Assembly (NCBI GenBank): GCA_015680685.1
Contig: MNCI01001429.1
Span: 133,964-197,963 of the forward strand
From: Gnetum montanum
Taxonomy: Eukaryota; Streptophyta; Gnetopsida; Gnetales; Gnetaceae
Direction: 5' to 3'
Length of the DNA: 64,000 bases
The translations under genes and the position numbers were made by a program. The stretch's first letter is position 1. Each line of letters opens with the position of its first letter. Below, in pieces: positions 59,561 to 64,000 of this stretch. The notes beneath the pieces were generated by a model. That model saw nothing but the letters and a program-made list of their open reading frames with translations. It made no database searches and was not told where the DNA came from.

Positions 59561-60248
59561 TAAAAGAAAAGAAAAAATGTGATAAAGCTAAAGATGTGAA
59601 AAATTATGTTAATGTCAATGATATAAATGATCAAACAAGATAGAAGTTTTTGTGAATACTTTTACTTTCACTATAATAATTATTGATCAATTTGAATAGA
59701 TAGCTCATAAGATAGAAATTTTGTTATCTAACAAGAATATTATCAATTTAAAGATTAAAATTTTTGTTGATGTGTTGATGTGTCATTGGCAAGGGTTACT
59801 TCACCCTCCATTGCATAACAAGCGACAACTGTTGCACTTACTAAAGTTGCTACAATAAGGTGCTTTCATTGATTATTTCCTATGTTGTGGTGTCTACTCA
59901 TGTTGGGCTATAGAAAATGATAAAGACTTTTGACATAAGGTCAATCCTATAGGAGTTTTTTAAAATTAATTTATTTAAGTTTTTAGTTTCAACAACCAAT
60001 TGCTACAGCATTGATATTAAACTTCAATTTTAATTTTATCTTAAAAAGCTTTAATTTGGTTTCCACATAGATATAAGAAGAGAAAAAATGAAATAGATAA
60101 GAAGGAATACCTTGTAACTAAAATAGTATAATCCTTAACAAATTAGAAGATGCTTGATATGTTTATCACCTTGCATTAGTTGGTGGTTTAATATGTTTTG
60201 ACCTATGTTTCAAATGAAGCTATGGCTTTTGGTTTTATTATTAGCTAG
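59561..60248. other. Right flank of element A
   Basis: AT-rich. The first 80 bases continue an open frame from the left flank (see findings). No recognised gene otherwise. Confidence 0.35.
60244..60248. repeat. Solo LTR: left target site duplication GCTAG
   Basis: Identical to 61054-61058. Confidence 0.85.
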
Positions 60249-61053
60249 TGATGAGTCATGAATTTGCTGGATGTGAGATCGCAGCCTAGCCGCGATATTA
60301 GGTACGCAACATCACGGCCTGCCTCAATTTCTATAAATAAGAGGTGGCTTTCCTTATTCTATGCATTAGTTCTTAGATTTTATTGTAAGTTTTTAAGTTT
60401 AGATTTCTCTTAGCCCTTTCCTCCCAGTGTATGCTCGCAGTGTGGTGATTGTAATTGTACGACATCCTTATTCGAGTGTGACGTACTTGGACATGCACAT
60501 GACTAGAAATAAAGATCGAGATTACTTCATCATTGCAGCATTCACTTAGCTTAATTATTTATTTGTTATTTACTACTTTCTTAGTTAATATATCTTCGCC
60601 CTAAACTCTTGTTAAACATGGAATGAGTACGACTTGATTACAAGTATTTAAGTGTGACTACTTGGTAACCTAGGAGTGTACCTAGGATTTGCGCTTGGTA
60701 ACCCCAGTAGTAGTCATGCACGAAGTTCAAGATGTGTACAAATGATTAAGGAACACATGCTCATCGCACTTAGGCTAGTTAGATACTTTCTCACCCTCTC
60801 TCTCTTAGCTTAGTTAATATCACTTTCCATTACACTCAGGAGTAGCATTAGTATAGGAACACATCATACACCTCATTCTGGACTAAACCATACGTGACAA
60901 AGTTAACACTATTCTAGATGGGAAGATAGCAAACTGTGACCTAAGGATAACTGTCTTGATACCACAACTATCTCGTCTATGGAGTTCGACCATATTGTGC
61001 GTTAAACGCTCGTATTCGTATGGTTGAGTGTAGGGGTACCTCACCACTCATAA
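60249..61053 (+). mobile_element. Element G: solo LTR of the C/D subfamily
   Basis: Starts TGATGAGTCATGAATTTG and ends CACCACTCATAA (canonical TCATCA with one change). Flanked by GCTAG on both sides with no internal sequence, as left by recombination between the two LTRs of a full element. It has CGCGATATTAGGTACGCAAC in U3, TTCTATAAATAAGAGG as TATA box (60328) and AAATAAAGATCGAG in R. Confidence 0.9.
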
Positions 61054-61789
61054 GCTAGGTTGATCACAGTTTCTTTCAACTTAGCATTTAACTTGACAAT
61101 CACACTTTGGAATCAAAGCTATTGTTGCAGGTTTTAATCTCTCTAGATACTTTGTTAATTTAGCTATGCAACATGCGCCTGAAGGGGAGATTATTTGATG
61201 TAGGAATCATTACACCATATGTAATTTGAATTAGTAAGTTTACTTGAATAACATTGAGGTACTGATCTTGGCCTGAAAATTGCAAGTGACAAGTTTAATT
61301 CTACTAGGTAATGCTGAATTATAAATTTGAAAAAAAATTCTATAAATAGGTTAAAACAAATGTTAAAAAAAATTTTTAAATAGAAAAATATTTTGAAAAA
61401 GATTTCTAAATTGCTTTATCCCATCCTTAGTCATTGTTGTCATGTTACTTTTTAAGATAAAGCAATATTTTTAACATCCCAAACATTTCAAATTCTTTCA
61501 TTGGTAAAGGCATACTAAGTTAAGAGTGGGTCCTTGGTCAACTCAAACTAGCTTTGATCACATCGCATTATTGTTTTCTAAACGGTGAAAAAAAATGATA
61601 GACCCGCAGCAGCACTTGACTGTACTAAAATATTTATGAACACTTTTGGTGTAAGGTTGATGTTATCTTCATCTAGCGATTTCAAATTGAAGCAAGAGAA
61701 ACCACAAAAAATCATGGATGGCGTAACCACAATCAACATATCACTGCAAAATATGTGCGTTATTTCATAATTATGGATTGACTCGGCTT
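61054..61789. other. Non-coding stretch after the solo LTR
   Basis: No supported gene. CGCCTGAAGGGGAGATTATTT near 61170 looks like a polypurine tract, but no LTR can be traced from it. Confidence 0.3.
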
Positions 61790-63836
61790 GAAGAAGTTTA
61801 GAATTACAAATGCTGGAAGCACTATTCTAGCGTCATGCTAAATTAAAAATGGCACTTCTTGAGTAATTTTTGTCACAAAAGGCATAGAGTAATTGTATGC
61901 TCTGAGAATACAACAACAACATAGATTGAAGTTTTACTTCGTACAAAGTCGATTAAGAAGAAAAAGTATATAGTGAAACTAATGTAATAAAAAACATTGA
62001 TAGGGGCACTCACTGCTGATACAGGTACGAAAGCTAAAAGGGAGTTGAATAGTATTTTCCTTAAAACTTATGTTCATTTTTCAGAGTTTTTTTCCCATGT
62101 GAATTAGTAAAAGTAATATCAAAGCACTCACGTTCTGAAATTGTTTTATTGTTTTATAATGTTTTCAAATTTACATCATATGCACCATTGTATTAGTAGA
62201 TAAATTTTCAGCCTATTGTTTTTATATTGGCAATTTAGATTTACTCTAACAAGTGCTCTTTCTATCTTAGTGTCTAGTTTAAAATATTTTATAAAGACAT
62301 GTTTTATGAAATCTTTTGCCTGAAGTTTATTATTATTTATTGCTTTTATATTTATCTCCCTTTGCAAGACTTTATTAAATCCTAGTTCACGGAATTCTCC
62401 TATGTAGTGTGTACTATCCATGATGTTTAGTAGTGATGCAAAAAGTTTTCTAGGTTTTTCTACAACTTGCAGCTTACACAATAAGAATGAGTATGTGTTT
62501 TTGATAAGCTAAGAAAATTGTTATTGCATCTGTATTGCTATATTTTAACATAATTGGAACCTAATAAATATAGTGTTTTGATCACAATCTTGCATCAACA
62601 TATGAACTTCTATATCAAAAGCAAGCCTACAATTTCTCTTAGATTTCTAAGTTTTATGATCATCTTGAAACTGTTTATACTAAATCAACAACGTTTTGTG
62701 ATTAGCATGAAACCTAGAATGACCATTTTCTTTCTTTAAATTTAAATGCATAAAGGATCATGATCATCAATTTCAGAAAATAGAGTAATTAGGAAGTGGC
62801 ACAGCCGGTATGCATTATGAAACTGAATTAAAACAGAATGTTCTGTTATGCTGAAAGACAAGATCTATTGGATAGAACACATTTTCATGAAATCCAAAAA
62901 TAGTTTTAATAAAATGACTTACAATCATTATGGCTTCATCTACTCTAAAAATTTGCTTTTGTAATTAGTTTCTTGGAGACTCAGGTCAAAAATAGTTTTA
63001 ATAAAATGACTTACGAGGCTTCATCTACTCTAGAAATTTGCTTTTATAATTAGTTTCTTGGAGACTCAGGTAAAAGTAATTACTTACCTTAGGAAAAGGA
63101 CATAATTTTTTAGACAGATTGTTCCAGGGTATATCTGAAAGAGGAACTTTCAAAATCGGCAATCACTCTTTTGGTTGCACCAATGATAAGTTCACTTCCA
63201 TTGCTACTATCAAGATCACTTAACATTCTCAAATATATTAGCATGTAAATATTTACTTGTACTTTTAACCTTCTACTGCCTGATTGCAGATACAGGACTA
63301 TTTGTCCATTCTGTAAAATGTAATATTATATCCCTGAACATATTCACATAACTACGGTACATTGGCAAATGATTTTAGATTAAATCCATTGCATGTGATG
63401 AATCTTCATCAGACATCATCAACAACAAACAAATCCTGACAAATTTTGACTCTTATTTTCACTGAGAATATCTTCATCAGTTCTAAGAGGAAGTATTTTA
63501 CATACAGATAATTAAAAAAGAAAAAAGAAATTCAAAAGCATAAATCCTGAAAGCACTACCCAACCATCAAGCTAAATTAATTAGCGAACAATAGTAAGGT
63601 CCTCTGAACATCTTTTTACCCATAAAAAGCAGACTAATTGTATGCTGCTCTTGACAACACTACATTAAATATATTTTGATAAGGTGATTTGAGACGGTCA
63701 TAAAAGCATAGACATAGACTAAAGATTTACCATGTACCAATACTGTAGAATCATAGGCACATACTAAAATTTATACAATAAAACACATTGATAAAGACCC
63801 TCACACAAACAAGCACAAAACTATAAAGCAAACTTA
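61790..63836 (-). other. Second copy of the RLP 3' flank
   Basis: Parallel to 16840-20270 in the same order: 61790-62050 with 16960-17230, ATGCATTATGAAACTGAATT with 18590, CCAATGATAAGTTCACTTCC with 18883, and 63540-63836 with 19960-20270. A 67-base segment (CAGGTCAAAAATAGTTTTAATAAAATG in outline) is duplicated at 62890-62985 and 62986-63070. It shows that a block of more than 3 kb including an RLP gene end was duplicated. Confidence 0.6.
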
Positions 63837-64000
63837 CTACATTTGACAACATTGGAGATGCAATCCAAAGAACCAAGGAAAGGCATTCCAACAAAAATAC
63901 AGAGCAATTGTGCCACCATATGATAATCCAAATACCATCAATGATACATGTTCATTAACCCAATCCCACCAATCATGATGGGACTTTGTCTCTGTCTTGT
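63837..64000 (-). CDS. Second RLP gene: C-terminal end, runs off the window
   Basis: Minus strand, open for 54 codons to TAG at 63839-63837. It has KTETKSHHDWWDWVNEHVSL, a glycine-containing membrane segment, VFGLSYGGTIALYF, and then NAFPWFFG, followed by a tail LHLQCCQM. The pseudogene at 20271 has the same order with a four-residue-longer membrane segment (GFGL extra) and a different tail. The typical end of an LRR receptor-like protein without kinase: acidic/basic juxtamembrane part, one membrane span, short cytoplasmic tail. The rest of the gene lies beyond the window, so its intactness cannot be judged. Confidence 0.75.
   Translation of the reverse strand, partial: KTETKSHHDWWDWVNEHVSLMVFGLSYGGTIALYFCWNAFPWFFGLHLQCCQM

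Noticed and set aside
61165-61200. Polypurine-tract-like GAAGGGGAGATTA
   Set aside because: No LTR start, repeat partner or pol sequence could be tied to it.
1-64000. tRNA, rRNA and other RNA genes
   Set aside because: No cloverleaf A/B-box pair or rRNA sequence was recognised; the only tRNA-related signals are the primer binding sites.

Overview
The window is nuclear DNA of a seed plant with a large, repeat-rich genome. The signs are long Ty3/gypsy LTR retrotransposons of the Athila/Tat type, a decayed tandem cluster of LRR receptor-like protein (RLP) genes, and one exon of a gene resembling the chloroplast splicing factor RNC1. A gymnosperm is possible, but the sequence does not settle the species. 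No complete, intact cellular gene is present. Most of the window is retrotransposon; one assembly gap (754 N) and four single N positions interrupt it.

Layout. 1-919: leader, LTR and start of gag of a minus-strand Athila-like element (D), whose gag frame is open to the window edge. 920-5261: 5'-truncated element E (+), with ORF3 and a 3' LTR. 5262-10686: 5'-truncated element F (+), with linker, ORF3 and a 3' LTR. 10687-20270: AT-rich spacer with duplicated promoter-like and 3'-flank-like remnants of RLP genes. 20271-24811: RLP pseudogene (-), broken by frameshifts and by an inserted repeat that contains the gap. 24812-26880: its upstream region with a 1.2 kb insertion. 26880-27780: gypsy LTR/gag fragment. 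28354-29174: RNC1-like exon 1 (-), with frameshifts. 29175-30630: unassigned flank. 30631-59555: element A (-), which contains element B (+, 35853-51465), which contains element C (-, 40438-42741). 60249-61053: solo LTR. 61054-64000: a second copy of the RLP 3' flank, ending with the C-terminus of a second RLP (-) that runs out of the window.

The nested stack is well supported. A is flanked by AGTGG on both sides, B by TTTAG/TTCAG, C by ATCAT on both sides, and the solo LTR by GCTAG on both sides. The order of insertion is therefore A, then B into A, then C into B. A and B are full-length but heavily decayed. Each carries gag, protease, RT, RNase H, integrase, a linker of about 2.1 kb, and a third ORF of about 940-955 codons in the position where Athila elements carry their env-like gene. 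Copies of this third ORF also occur in C, E and F, so five copies can be compared here.

Most interesting: the linker in front of ORF3 contains a block that looks like the U3 promoter of the element's own LTR (short GTCGAC/GGCCC-type repeats followed by TATAAATAC). In the second subfamily (F) the linker instead has GATATC/ATATTG-rich sequence and a TATA box, as that subfamily's LTR does. This suggests a separate internal promoter for ORF3. The pol end also carries a short hydrophobic ORF conserved between A and B.
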